Notes: generated by a model from the letters alone, not told the origin. A DNA stretch of 64,000 nt from Capsicum annuum (GCF_002878395.1 NC_061116.1:125467232-125531231); one strand, 5' to 3'. Numbered from the stretch's first letter, positions 1 through 11,447 are shown. A program made the numbers and translations.

Positions 1-350
1 TTTCCCGTGGTCTACACCCAAACTAAATGACATACTCTCTACAATAACATACATATCATCCAAATCAAATAGAGAGTAGAGAAATGTATCACTCAAATCG
101 ACTTCTACTAAGGTGCTCTCATGTGTGTACTCACTACTAGTTTCCCAATAATCACCATGAGTACTCTCAACAAGCTTAGGCAGCAACTTCCTCTTGACAT
201 TGGTCACCTTTGCTTGCTATGTTGATACCTACACAACTGTCCATAGAAATAGAAGGACAACCAAAGTTAGCACAGTTTGGTGGTAATCCCCTCACTTCAC
301 TCAACACAACCTCTCCTTTTTCCTTTCACTCCCTTACTCCTCTCAATCTT

Positions 351-1273
351 TTATCTCTCATAATAATTTGAATTGGAGTACTTAGGAACTTCTTTTTGTG
401 GCTCGGGCAGAATGTATGTCTCGAGGCAATTTCCCCATCGATCTCTTACAATATTAGGCCAATTTTGCATATTTGGAACTTTATGTTGAGCAAAACAATC
501 AGCGCCCAAGCTCACATGACCATAGGTTATGGGAAAAACATCACACCACACCTCCTCATAGTAATTAAATTAGGAGAAGACAACTTTTACCCTCTCTGTA
601 ACCTTAAAACTGTCCAAAAAGTATGGAACAAGTAAAGGCTCGCAAAATAACCCCAAGTAATCAACCATGGATGGAACAATGTAGTCTCTATAGTACCTAT
701 CATTTAACACAACGAGGCAGCCCGGTATCCCACAAATGGTCACCTTTTCGGAGCGTACACTCTTTCTCGGATCAACATTGTAAATTACATGAGTACCCCT
801 CAATTTTGGAGATGCATACCCCCTTCTTCTCATTGGACAACCTACACTATAGCTAGTATAACTATTCACACTATATCGACCTTGACAAGAAGTACTACAA
901 GGTGGAGAGTATGAATCTTCACACTCCTCATGTGTACTCTCATCATAGCTCTCATAAGGTTTGCGAATGAAAGGGTTATACCTAACACCAAATCTAGGTT
1001 TGGAGTGGTGAGTGCAAGACTCCTCACATATCCCAACTTCATCATAAGATCATCACGAGGTCCTACATCATCTCCAAAGTCACCATAAGCACTAGGCACT
1101 TCATTCACCTCATTTTCTCCCTCTAAATAGTAACTTTCAAATCTGCCTATGTTTTGATCATGGCTATTTTCATAGCCTCCGCAATCTCCCTCAACTTCAT
1201 AGCCATAAAACCCTTCACTACAATCATAGTCTCCCATGTTATAATCACAATAATCCCTGGCTATCGAAGACAT
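351..1273 (-). pseudogene. TGATAC-group A-type ORF with derived retropepsin-like region (A1)
   Basis: Starts at ATG 1271-1273. The N-terminal part is acidic and rich in Gly, Tyr and Asp (motifs YGYEVEGDCGGYE and SAYGDFGDD). A frameshift after about residue 80 moves the reading into the 351-869 frame, which begins with PMRRRGYASP. The stretch GCLVVLNDRYYRDYIV to VDYLGL, then FKVTERVKVVFS and WCDVFPITYGHVSLG, resembles the Ty3/gypsy aspartic protease that precedes reverse transcriptase. The catalytic Asp position carries Asn (codon 702-704). An in-frame TAA at 570-572 and the closing TAA of this segment are CAA in A2, so both look like C-to-T decay. The biochemical role is unknown. The resemblance to protease is my inference from pattern, not a profile search. 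Confidence 0.6.
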
Positions 1274-2493
1274 GTTCCCCTTATATTACCTTTTAAACCT
1301 ACAAAATGAACAAACAAGATTAGTAGTAAAAGCTCTTCACCAACACTCGTATTCATTCACTTTTGTGATCCTCACAATTTAGAGCGGCGAATATTGAAAG
1401 TTGCTTATACTCCGGTAGTCAATAAGATATCAATTCTACTTGGCGGCCGGAATAGATTCTTGTTTGATCGACTCAAGACACAAAATAAAATTTACTTACG
1501 AACTTGAAACAAAGAAGTTACTACGAGTTAAAAATAAGAAAAGCACACAAATAACGAAGACACGGAGAAATGGATTCAATAATTATTCTATAACTAAGTA
1601 GGTGATTACTAGTTGTTAATTAATTCTAGAATCAAGACATGAAACTAATGAAACAATAAGATGAAACTAAGAATCTAAAATTTGAGCTCGAAAATATTGC
1701 GTGAACACTAGCAGTGATGACATGGCAGCCACGTATTGGTTCGGTTTTATCAAGTTTTAATCACCATTCTTGAAATTTTTATTCCTTATAATTTTGGAAT
1801 GGAAGACAATTAGTATTTGGAGGGAAAGAACAAGTCTTGTAACTCTTTTCAAATTCAACTCAAAAGGTGACATTTGACTTGTACTAGTTCCACAAAACAA
1901 GGCTCCTTGAAATATGGAAAAATGGTTGAAAAAGTTGATGTCAAGTTTATGAGTGATGTGAACTAGTCCTTTCACCAACAACTACTACAACTTTTCTTTC
2001 AACTTTTGTAGATTTAAAGTTCACTTTTCTTGTATTAACAAAAGATGAAAGGGTGAAGAACAACAAGAACACAACAACAATGTTTCAAGAACGACAACAA
2101 CAAGTCCAACACCTAACTACAAGGTCACCTTCGGCAAAGCTATAACAACATCAACACGGCCAACTTCAAATCAACAAGAACAACAACAATTGGCCAAGCT
2201 TATGTTCACAACAACTTTCAACAAGTTTAGATCTTGACTCAAAGTGTTAGTGGACAAGAAAACTAACACTACAAACAACAAAATAAATAAGAACACTACT
2301 AGATCTAGACATACAACAAACAAATCTCGGTCAAGATACAACAAGAACACAATTTTGGTCAAGAACACAAATACGGACAGATTGCTATTTTCTGAAAATT
2401 TCTAGATTTCAGTTTTTTTTTTTGTAGTTTTCAAGGTCTCAACGCCAAGATTGATCTTGTTAGAAAAAAATCAAAGATGGCTCTAATACCAAA

Positions 2494-2925
2494 TGATACG
2501 AAAAAACAAAGCTAGAAACTGAAATTTATAACTAAAGAGAGGAGATGAAGATGATAACAATGACACAAGATGAAACAAGACACGGATTCAACACAAACAC
2601 AAGGGAAATTGCACAGAAAATAAAGATAGATAGTGTATTACAAAAATGACAAAAAGACCACTTTGCCCTTAATGATAGGTGTGGCCATGGTGTGTAAATA
2701 CACCATGTGTAATGTCCAAAATGCCCTTAATTAAGGTCCAAAACCGTGAGTCCTCAATCTTAAATGCTCCAAGAAATCTTCCACATGCAAGATTGCTTTA
2801 AGTTATGCTCAAAACGGGTCCTCCATGCATGTTCTTGTATTCTCGAGGTTACCAAGTCTTGAGCCTCTATATGTTGGCCTCCAAAGATGTCATCAAAAGA
2901 TAAGATGGCCATTTTTCCCGTATCA
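2494..2925 (-). repeat. 5' LTR of A1 (internally shortened)
   Basis: Bounded by TGATAC at 2494 and TATCA at 2921-2925. The outer half matches the A2 LTRs at 28624-29434 and 33037-33842, including the stretch about a detected 'rapid' region around 2645-2900. At 432 bp it is about 380 bp shorter than the A2 LTRs (811 and 806 bp), so it has an internal deletion. Confidence 0.75.
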
Positions 2926-3116
2926 AAAAATAATTCATTAAAAGACAAGAATGCCCTTAATGAATAGGCGCCTATGTGTTGTAGGAATCCCTCCTTCTCT
3001 CTTCATTTGAACAAGGCTTTGTAATGTCTTCAAAAGGGTCTTCTAGTACTTGTAAATTCCAAAGCTTGTTCCTTTGAGAAGTCCTTTCAATCCTTATACA
3101 CTTTAGGCTTGTATTA
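2926..3116 (-). repeat. 3' LTR fragment of D1
   Basis: Matches the outer end of the D1 5' LTR (14168-14363) almost base for base, including ATGAATAGGCGCCTATGTG and the closing CTTTAGGCTTGTAT. It ends GTATTA rather than GTATCA. Its remaining part should lie left of A1, outside the window. Confidence 0.75.
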
Positions 3117-3197
3117 TCCTCTCTCCATCTTGAAAGAAATTTGTCCTCAAATTCGTACCTTGAAAAACCAAAGAGAGGGAAAACAAGCACACAATCC

Positions 3198-3527
3198 TCA
3201 AGGTAGGAGGGTTAGCATTAGTACCACAATTATATCATCACTCCAAGGTGGTTCACACTTAACATACATCCACTTATCCTTAGTATTTGACATGAAAATC
3301 TTAGCATATAGGATACCAAAGACAAGAATAGCAATAATACTGAAAGTAAGTGAGCACGACCAGCTATAACCTTCACATTTCAAGAGTATTCTGGGGTCAA
3401 ATGGGAGTAGAAGATAAAAATCTAAGCCAATATTAGCCATTTCTTTTATTAGAGCATCAAACTCACAATCATCTTCATTCAAGAAAGGAAAACAACCACC
3501 AAGCTTACTACCTCTACATAATATCAA
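3198..3527 (-). CDS. hypothetical 109-aa ORF near the 3' end of D1, one hydrophobic segment
   Basis: Open for 109 codons. About residues 55-75 (CSLTFSIIAILVFGILYA) are hydrophobic enough to span a membrane. They are followed by the conserved run SNTKDKWMYVKCEPPW. Related peptides occur at the same position in E (near 41030-41130), D2 (near 35450-35570) and G (25472-25789). It precedes the LRTN-FFQDGED remnant and the polypurine tract. I do not recognise the protein. Placement 3' to the gag-like ORF recalls env-like ORFs of some plant elements, but no motif proves this. The frame may be part of a longer broken ORF interrupted by Element 1 at 3596. Confidence 0.35.
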   Translation of the reverse strand: MILCRGSKLGGCFPFLNEDDCEFDALIKEMANIGLDFYLLLPFDPRILLKCEGYSWSCSLTFSIIAILVFGILYAKIFMSNTKDKWMYVKCEPPWSDDIIVVLMLTLLP

Positions 3528-3595
3528 TTCAAAATTAACATAGCATCATAGGCGAAGAGGTAGTATAGGAAGGAATCAAGTGTGAAGAAATCAAC

Positions 3596-5984
3596 TGTAA
3601 TACCCCGGAAAATTTTTTGTTGAAATTTTATGCGTAAACGTGTTGGGTTCTATCTTCTAGAATGAATTATAAATTTTTTTGTGTTATGACCCACCATTGC
3701 GTAGAGTATCGAATCATATTTCCAACGATATATGTATCATCCAAAACGGACACCCGAGCGACGAGTTATGAATATTCCGATCAAACCATGAATAGTAATG
3801 AACAGTAAAACGTGCAGGAAAAAGTACTGAAGCCTGGCGTATTTTTTCTCCAACTTTAAATTATCATAACTCCTTGTACATAATGATCTGGGTAATCTAC
3901 TATATATCAACGGAAAGCTCTGCGAGTCCTCTTTCCAATGAAATTGGTTTTATCTAATTTGTCTATCGGAGCAAAAAGTTATGGTAGATCTACTTTAGCC
4001 TATCAAAAGTGAAATTCTGGGTCAACTTCAAATGATCATAACTCCTCGTACACAATGATCTGAGTGAGATACTATATATCAACAGAAAGATATGAGAGTT
4101 CTCTTTCTAATAAAATTAGTTTCATCTAATTTGGATATCGGAGTAAAATGTTATAGTTGATCTACTTTAGACTATCAAAACAGTCCATCAAAGGACAGAT
4201 TCGAGAATTATTTGTTTTTTAGGGGCGTTTTGGTCATTCCACCTCACCCAAAATCCATCCAAACCCTATATTAAAGCCTATTGAAGCATTATATGTTATA
4301 TTTCATCAAATTCCCTAAAAAAAAAAACCCTAAGCTCCTACATCCAACTTCAAGAACCTCCAAAGTTCACCATTAATTCTGCAAATTTATTCAAGATTCC
4401 AAGTTCCTAGTTCAAGAACTCCAAGAACCATCATTCAAAGGTACGATTAACATCTCAAAAATGAGTATCGATTAGTTCATCATTCAAGGTATGTGGGGTT
4501 TTTCAAAAAGAACTCTATTTCGTTCTTGTGCCCAAAAGTAATTTTCTTTTCAAAGGCATGATTTTTATTTGATTTTTTTATGAATTTGAAGCATGAACCC
4601 ATATCTTATGATGATCATTATGAAATCTTGATGTTTATGATTTTGAAAGATGAATTTACATGTGTGGAGATATAAAGCATAAATCTTGAACGATATTTAT
4701 CATGATTTTGATATTTGGGTCGTGAATCCCCATTGGAAATTGTGTTTTTTTAGAAAGTGTGTTATAAGCACGTTGAGGTTGAATATTTGAGATATTTTGA
4801 ATGATTTGACCTTTTGGTCTTAATGGAGTTGTTTTGAACTCGAGTGTGAAAGAAATCCACAATGTGGTTGATTTTGACAGATGGGAAGCATGATGGCTTT
4901 TGATGTATATTTATATATTACTGAAATTATTTTGTTGTGGATTGTCTTTGAAATGATCTGAGCTAAGTACGAGAGAAATCTTTAGCACCGAGTGGGAGTT
5001 ATAAAGCGACCTTACTTCCCTAGAACTGCGTGCCCCCATAGGAGTGAGTTTGAGGCTGATTTATAAGTGATCACTAGTTTGTATGGATTTGATATCAATA
5101 GTCCTACTCCGATGGCAAGGATAGGATGGCTCTCCCCAACGTGGGTTGTACGTTGGACTCCATGTAGCTCACATGGTTTATGTCGGTTATAGGATCTCCC
5201 AATGTGTGTGAAACCCTTGTGTCTATAGTGAATGGTGAAGTGATTTGAAAGTGGAATTGTGAAAGTTATTCTTTCAAAAGATTTAAATGATATTTACATT
5301 ATGAGAATTGATATTCTTGATGAACTGAAAGTGATTGACAAATTATATAATGACTCACATGCGTTATTATACTTATTTCATTCTCTCATGATTATGATGA
5401 TTTTCTTCGGGCTATGTGAGTCTTTCTTGCATATTTTTTATAAATATTTATGATGAGGATATTTATAAAACTGCATACACCCCCATATACTCGGTTCCTT
5501 TTCATGGTACTGACCCATATCTTCAGATGTGGGCTGCATTTTCTTGGAATGTAGGTTGAGGTGCTCAATTCTAGGTTCGACAGTGATTCTTCGGGCACGC
5601 TGTTCTACATTCTCTATTGTGGTGAGTCCTCATGTTCCAAGGATGTGATGTTTGATGTTGGTTTCACGGAATTGTTTACATTTGATAACTGAGTATAAGT
5701 CAGTTGGGGCATGTCTCAATGGCTCGCTGGTTTTATTGATTTTCTTAGAGGCTTGTCACACTAGTATAGATGTTGGGAGTTAACTAATAAGTCATATTTT
5801 GTTATCTTTCTGAAATTCTTTTATTCTTGGATGCTGAATAGTCTGTTGATATTTAAGGGTTATTTATGGCAACCACATTAATTCGTGTTAAACTAAATAA
5901 AAATGGCTCAAAGGGTTAGCTTGGGGCTACTCATAGCCTCAAGCACCGTGTGATGCTTTGGGACCCATTTTTTGGGGCGTTACA
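3596..5984 (+). repeat. 5' LTR of Element 1
   Basis: 2389 bp, beginning TGTAATACCCCGG and ending GGGGCGTTACA. It contains a 172-bp tandem duplication at 3851-4180. The 3' LTR at 10250-11447 matches both its outer parts. The segment from about 3990 to 5187 has no counterpart there. Short ORFs inside are not conserved between the two LTRs and are ignored. Confidence 0.9.
3851..4180 (+). repeat. 172-bp tandem duplication within 5' LTR
   Basis: Unit 1 starts at 3851 (CAACTTTAAATTATCATAAC) and unit 2 at 4023 (CAACTTCAAATGATCATAAC). Landmarks such as ACTATATATCAAC and TATCAAAA recur at a constant 172-bp offset (for example 4001 and 4173). The 3' LTR keeps only the first part of unit 1. Confidence 0.85.
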
Positions 5985-5987
5985 AAC

Positions 5988-6001
5988 TTGATATCAGAGT
6001 C
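5988..6001 (+). promoter_or_regulatory. primer-binding site of Element 1
   Basis: TTGATATCAGAGTC lies just after the 5' LTR. It differs slightly from the initiator methionine tRNA complement TGGTATCAGAGC used by many plant Ty3/gypsy elements. It is the start site for minus-strand DNA synthesis. Confidence 0.75.
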
Positions 6002-6193
6002 TAAGGTTTTAAGGTGTCCTAGGGAGTCTGACAAGCCGCATTAAGTAGAGTCTTGATCATCGGTGTGTAGCGCGCCATATCTATGAGCAAGAGGCTACAA
6101 GACGTTTTAGGAAAAAGTGTGATTCTTTCAGAAGTCTATCATGCTTAAAGTGTCTCTCTTTGCTATTGATTTGTGCTCTCCTTTTTCAGAAAT

Positions 6194-7370
6194 ATGCCTC
6201 CACGTTGAGCGAGAAGAAATAATGATGGTCAGCAACCTCAACCTGCTGACCCATTGAATGAAAATGTGTCTCATGCTAAATTTTGGGAAGCCTTTCAAGC
6301 GTTGGCCCAAGCTGTTATTGCAAATATTCAGGCCAACCCGGCCTCAGCTCCACAGCAATAGGGAGATAATTTAGCTACTGCCAGGATCCATGACTTCATG
6401 TGAATGAATCCGCCAGAATTCTATGGGTCCAAGTCTGATGAGGATCCACGGTTGTTTTTAGAGGAGGTGCGAAAGATTACTCAGGTGATGCATGTATCTG
6501 AGGAACATAGTGTGTAGTTGGCTGCGTATAAGTTGAAAGACCTTGCTTATGATTGGGTTGTTGCTTGGAGGAAAGGTAAAGGTGAAAGAGTTGTCCCTAC
6601 AACTTGGCAAGAGTTCCAAGATGCATTTCTAGATAAGTTCTTCCCTTTGGAGATAAGGGAGGCAAAGGTAGAAGAGTTTATGAACCTGCGACAGGGCTCT
6701 ATGACTGTTAGGGAGTGTTGTCTAAAGTTCAATCAGTTGGCTAAGTATGCTCCTGACTTAGTGGCTGATAATCGGGCTAGTATGAGTAAGTTTGTGATTG
6801 GAGTGTCTAGTTATGTGGTTAAGGTGTATAGGTCTGCTATGCTGAATAGTGATATGAATCTTTCTAGGCTAATGACGCATGCCCAACAGAATAAGGCAGA
6901 CAAGATTAAGGAGAGAGATAGAATGAGAGGGAATAAAAGAGCTAGGTCCGAGCAGCACAAATAGGGTCAGACTAGATCGCAGGGAGGGAGTTGCCCTCAG
7001 TATTAGGATCGTTCGTCTATGCCAGCACCGTCATCTACTAGTGCTCCCGTTCCTAGAGATAGGCAGGAGCAAGGTAGCAGGTCATATGCATCCAGGTCCC
7101 AGTATAGTGCTGGCAGTAAGACAAATCGTCCCCTGTGTCCTAAGTGTGGTAGGGCTCATTCGGGTGAGTGTTGGGGTGAGAAGAGGGGTTGTTTTTGGTG
7201 TGGTGACATGGGTCACAGAGTTAGAGATTGTCCACAGGATGGACAAGGGCGTTGTGACTATCGCTCTCAGACCCAGACTCAGACTGTTAGTGCTCCATTT
7301 CCAGCGACTCGCCCAGCCCCAGCTCAGGGTAACTCTTCTAGCAATGCTGGCGGGCAGCGCCAGAATAGAT
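6194..7370 (+). pseudogene. Element 1 gag (capsid plus zinc knuckles)
   Basis: The reading frame opens at ATG 6194 (MPPR) and runs in phase to 7732, but with stops at 6206, 6359, 6401, 6515, 6962 and 7004. The capsid region (6518-6964) has the plant retrotransposon gag pattern: YKLKDLAYDWVVAW, then WQEFQDAFLDKFFP and MTVRECCLKFNQLAKYAP. A basic tract and a spacer rich in Ser, Pro and Gln follow. A CPKCGRAHSGEC knuckle and a CFWCGDMGHRVRDC CCHC knuckle (about 7138-7230) bind RNA in intact relatives. All six stops can be explained as CAG or CGA losing a cytosine. The product would form the virus-like particle in an active element. Confidence 0.9.
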
Positions 7371-9250
7371 TCTATGCTTTACCATCTTGCCAGGAACAGG
7401 AGGACTCTCCCGATGTTGTTACTGGTATGCTTTGTATATTTCAATTTGATGTGTATGCTTTGTTGGATCCTGGATCCAGTTTCTCATATGTTACAGCTTT
7501 AATTGCTGTGAATTTTGAAATGAGTCCTGAGATTATTCCTGAGCCTATCCTAGTTTCTACCCCAGTGGGTGATTCGATTATTGCCCAGAAAGTGTATAAA
7601 AAGTGTCTTGTTATCGTTCTTCATAGAGTCTTGTTGGCTAATCTGATTGAGTTAGACATGGTAGATTTTGATGTGATTTTGGGTATGGACTGGTTGTATT
7701 CTTCTTATGCCTCCATTGATTGTCGGACCTGAATGATCAAGTTTCAATTTCTGGGTGCATCCGTGTTTGAGTGGTCTGGGAATTGTGTGTCACCCAAGAG
7801 TCATTTTATCTCTTACCTCAAAGCTAGAAAACTTATTTCCAAGGGGTGTATTTACCATTTGGTTAGAGTCAAAGATACTAAGTCTGAGACTCCAACTCTC
7901 CAGTCTGTTAACGTCGTCAATAAGTTTTTTGATGTCTTTCCGGATGATCTCCCAGGGATACCTCCTGCTAGAGAGATAGAGTTTGAGATTGATCTTCTTC
8001 CCGATACTCAGCCCATTTCTATTCCTCCTTACCGTATGACCCAGCAGAACTTAAGGAGTTGAAAGAGCAACTCAAAGATCTACTAGATAAGGGTTTCATA
8101 AGACCCAGTGTTTCTCCTTGGGGTGCTCCTGTGTTGTTTGTGAGAAAGAAAGATGGCTCTTTGTGTATGTGTATTGATTACCGCCAACTGAATAAAGTCA
8201 CCGTAAAAAATAAGTACCCCCTTCTGAGAATAGATGATTTGTTTTGACCAATTGCAAGGTGCAAGTTATTTCTCAAAGATAGACCTTCATTCTGGATATC
8301 ATTAACTCAAAGTTAGGGAGTGTGACATCCCGAAAACCGCTTTCCGAACTCGTTATGGCTATTTTGAGTTTGTTGTTATGTCTTTCGGGTTAACTAATGC
8401 CCCATCAGGTTTCATGGACCTCATGAATCGAGTGTTCAGGCCATATCTGGATATGTTTTTCATAGTGTTCATCGATGATATACTGGTGTACTCCCGTAGT
8501 GAGGATGAATATTCTGATCATCTTCGAACGGTCTTGCAAAACCTTAGAGATCACAATTTATTTGCCAAGTTCAGTAAGTGTGAGTTTTGGCTAAGGTCAA
8601 TTTCTTTTCTGGGTCATATCATTTCTTCCAAGGGTATTAGAGTTGATCCCCAAAAGACCAAAGCTGTTAGAAATTGGCCTAGACCTATTTCTCTGACTAA
8701 TATTCGAAGTTTCTTGGGTTTAACTGGCTATTACCGCTGTTTTGTCGAGGATTTCTCCTCTATAGCATATCCTATGACTCGATTGACCCAAAAGAAAGTG
8801 AAGTTCTTGTGGTCCGAATCTTATGAGAAGAGTTTTCAGGAGTTGAAGATGAGACTCACTTCAGCCCCTATTTTGACTTTGCCTGATGGTGTTGATGATT
8901 ATATGGTGTACTGTGATGCTTCGAGAGTTGTTTTGGGTTACGTATTGATGCAGAAGGGTAAGCTGATAGCTTATGCTTCTAGACAGTTGAAACCCCATGA
9001 GAAAAATTACCCCACCCATGACCTTGAGTTGGCTGCTATTTGTTTGCTCTAAAAATCTGGAGACACTATTCATATGGTGTCCATGTTGATGTTTTCACTA
9101 ATCATAAGGGTCTGTAGTATGTGTTTACCCAGAGAAAATTGAATCTTATAGGCAGAGACGATAGTTAGAATTGTTAAAGGACTATGATATGAGTGTGTTG
9201 TACCATCCGGGCAAGGCCAATGTTGTGGCGGATGCCCTAAGTAGAGTGTC
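7371..9250 (+). pseudogene. Element 1 protease, reverse transcriptase and RNase H
   Basis: The protease active site reads ALLDPGSSFSYVT (about 7455), with the triad D-P-G rather than D-S/T-G, and is followed by ILGMDWL. A TGA at 7730 breaks the frame. The frame then shifts near 8040. Reverse transcriptase shows [20 protein letters not shown] and [15 protein letters not shown] (8089-8225), a shift near 8243, a TAA at 8303, then [13 protein letters not shown] and catalytic FIDDILVYS (about 8470). RNase H begins [16 protein letters not shown]. It shifts again near 9040 before [15 protein letters not shown] (9200-9245). It would copy the RNA into DNA in an intact element; this copy cannot. Confidence 0.9.
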
Positions 9251-9434
9251 CATGGGTAGTGTTTCGCATGTGTTAGAAGGTAAGAAAGAGTTGGCTCGTG
9301 ATGTACATCGTTTGACTATATTGGGGGTTAGGTTGTTTGACTCTGCTGAAGGTAGTATAGGGGTTCAGAGTAGTTCTGAATCCTCCTTGGTTTCAGAAGT
9401 GAAGGAAAAGCAATACTTAGATGCTAGTTTGGTC
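9251..9434 (+). repeat. 184-bp segment repeated across the gap (second copy 9564-9747)
   Basis: Both copies begin CATGGGTAGTGTTTCGCATG and end GCTAGTTTGGTC, with no difference that I can see. It encodes part of the RNase H to integrase linker. A true duplication would be expected to show some of the decay seen elsewhere in the element, so an assembly artefact is more likely. Confidence 0.85.
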
Positions 9435-9463
9435 CTTGACTGACTCCTTCAGTCTGACCAAAC

Positions 9464-9563
9464 NNNNNNNNNNNNNNNNNNNNNNNNNNNNNNNNNNNNN
9501 NNNNNNNNNNNNNNNNNNNNNNNNNNNNNNNNNNNNNNNNNNNNNNNNNNNNNNNNNNNNNNN
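9464..9563. other. 100-N assembly gap
   Basis: Exactly 100 N. The 184 bases at 9251-9434 are repeated at 9564-9747. The 29 bases just before the gap (9435-9463) are the reverse complement of 9740-9768. The gap therefore probably contains no missing element sequence and marks an unmerged contig overlap. Confidence 0.97.
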
Positions 9564-10249
9564 CATGGGTAGTGTTTCGCATGTGTTAGAAGGTAAGAAA
9601 GAGTTGGCTCGTGATGTACATCGTTTGACTATATTGGGGGTTAGGTTGTTTGACTCTGCTGAAGGTAGTATAGGGGTTCAGAGTAGTTCTGAATCCTCCT
9701 TGGTTTCAGAAGTGAAGGAAAAGCAATACTTAGATGCTAGTTTGGTCAGACTGAAGGAGTCAGTCAAGGACCAAAAAGTAGAGGTTTTTTCCCAAGGGGG
9801 AGATGGTATGTTGAGATTGCAGGGTAGATTGTGTGTCCCGAATATTAATGATCTGAGACAGAGGATTATGGCTGAAGTGCATGGGGCTCGATATTCTATT
9901 CATCCTGGTGCCACCAAGATGTACCGAGACTTGTAGGAAATCTATTGGTGGAGTGGCATGAAAAAAGATAGAAGTGTTTGTAGCTAAGTGTGCAACATGC
10001 CAACAGGTTAAGGTTGAACACCAAAGACCTGGTGGTATGATGCAAGAGTTTAGTATTCCCACCTGGAAGTGGGAAGAGATAAATATGGACTTCGTGATTG
10101 GTTCACCTCCTTCCCGACGCCATTATGATTCCATTTGGGTTGTCGTTGATAGGTTGACTAAGTCTACTCATTTCTTGCCTGTTCATACTTCATATACTAC
10201 TGAAGATTACTCTAGATTGTATATCCGAGAGCTAGTCAGACTGCCTGGA

Positions 10250-11447
10250 TATAATACCCCGAGAAATTTTTCGTTGAAATTTTGTGCGTAAACGTGTTGG
10301 ATTCTATCTTCTAGAATGAATTATAAATTTTCCGTGTGGAATGTTAGAGATTATGACCCACCATTGTGTAGAGTATCAAATAAGCTTTCCAACGATATAT
10401 GGATCATCTAAAACGGACACCCGAGCGACGAGTTATGAACATTCTGATCGAACCATGAATGGTAGCGAACAGTAAAACGTGCAGGAAAAAGTACTGAGGC
10501 CTGACATATTTTTTCTCCAACTTTAAACGATCATAACTCCTTGTACATAATGATCTAGGTGATCTACTATATATCAACGGAAAGCTCTGCGATTCCTCTT
10601 TCCAATGAAATTGGTTTCATCCAATTTGTCTATCAAAGCAAAAAGTTATAGGATCTCCCAGTGTGTATGTGTTTCCTTGTGTCTATGGTGAATGGTGAAG
10701 TGATTTGAAAGTGGAATTGTGAAATTTTTTCTTTCGAAAGATTTAAATGATATTTACATTATGAGAATTGATATTCTTGATGAACTGAAAGTGATTGACA
10801 AATTATATGATGACTCACATGTGTTATTGTACTTATTTCATCCTCTCATGATTATGATGATTTTCTTCGGGCTATTGAGTCTTTCATACGTCTTGCATAT
10901 TTCTTATAAATATTTATGATGATGTTTATAAAATTGCATACACCCCCATACACTCGGTTCCTTTCCATGGTACTGACCCATATCTTCGGATATGGGCTGC
11001 ATTTTCTCAGAATGTAGGTTCAGGTGCTCAGTTCCAAGTTCGACAGTAATTCTTCGGGCACGCTATTCTACATCCTCTGTTGTGGTAAGTCCTCATGTTC
11101 TGAGGACGTGATGTCTGATGTTGGTTTCACGGAATTGTTTACATTTGATAACTAAGTATGAGTCAGTTGGGGCATATCTCAATGGCTCGCTGGTTTTATT
11201 GATTTTCTTAGAGGCTTGTCAAACTAGTATAGATGTTGGGTGTTGACTAATAAGTCGTATTTTGTTATCTTTCTTAAATTCTTTTATTCTTGGATGATGA
11301 TTACTCTGTTGATATTTGAGGGTAATTTATGGAAACCCCGTTGATTCGTGTTGAACTGAATGAAAATGGCTCAAAGGGTTAGCTTGGGGCTACTCGTAGC
11401 CTCAAGCACCGTGTGGCGCTCCGAGACCCGTTTTTCGGGGCGTTACA
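10250..11447 (+). repeat. 3' LTR of Element 1 (internally deleted)
   Basis: 1198 bp. It starts TATAATACCCCG (the expected TG is lost or altered at the integrase junction) and ends GGGGCGTTACA at 11447. The deletion point is near 10650, where AAAAAGTTAT joins AGGATCTCCCAG. The 5' LTR has GTTAT at both corresponding places (near 3990 and 5187), so a short direct repeat may have guided the loss. Confidence 0.9.

Larger units (their letters stand above)
1..2925 (-). mobile_element. TGATAC-group non-autonomous LTR retrotransposon copy A1, 3' end beyond window
   Basis: Minus-strand element. Its 5' LTR is 2494-2925, the primer site is 2480-2493 (TTTGGTATTAGAGC read on the minus strand, one base from the initiator-Met consensus), and the internal part runs to the left edge. 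Positions 1274-2493 are an ORF-free leader with many AAC-rich runs. Positions 1-1273 match the ORF of copy A2 at 30646-32700. Near position 175 the sequence jumps to a point about 780 bp further along A2, so A1 has lost the middle of the ORF, keeping only the final roughly 55 codons at 1-170. It sits inside the 3' LTR of D1. No reverse transcriptase or integrase is present. The 3' LTR, if it exists, is outside the window. Confidence 0.75.
9251..10249 (+). pseudogene. Element 1 integrase, truncated before the second catalytic Asp
   Basis: The zinc-binding HHCC domain is visible as EVHGARYSIHPGATKMYRDL followed by a TAG at 9934, then, after a shift near 9968, CATCQQVKVEHQRPGG. The catalytic core starts with WKWEEINMDFVIG (first Asp) and DRLTKSTHFLPV. 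It is cut at about 10249 where the 3' LTR begins. The second Asp, the Glu, the C-terminal domain and any chromodomain are missing. A scaffold gap and a 184-bp duplicated segment interrupt the region. Element 2 at 54593-55758 shows the parts lost here. Confidence 0.88.
3596..11447 (+). mobile_element. Element 1: Ty3/gypsy chromovirus-type LTR retrotransposon, decayed
   Basis: Flanked by perfect 5-bp target duplications TCAAC at 3591-3595 and 11448-11452. LTR ends are TGTAA and TTACA. Order is 5' LTR, primer site, gag with zinc knuckles, protease, reverse transcriptase, RNase H, start of integrase, 3' LTR, as in Ty3/gypsy. The end of integrase and any chromodomain are deleted. The 3' LTR lost about 1.2 kb relative to the 5' LTR. 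At least nine premature stops and several frameshifts are present, and most stops read as C-to-T changes. It inserted into D1, so it is younger than D1, but the decay shows it is not recent. Confidence 0.93.
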
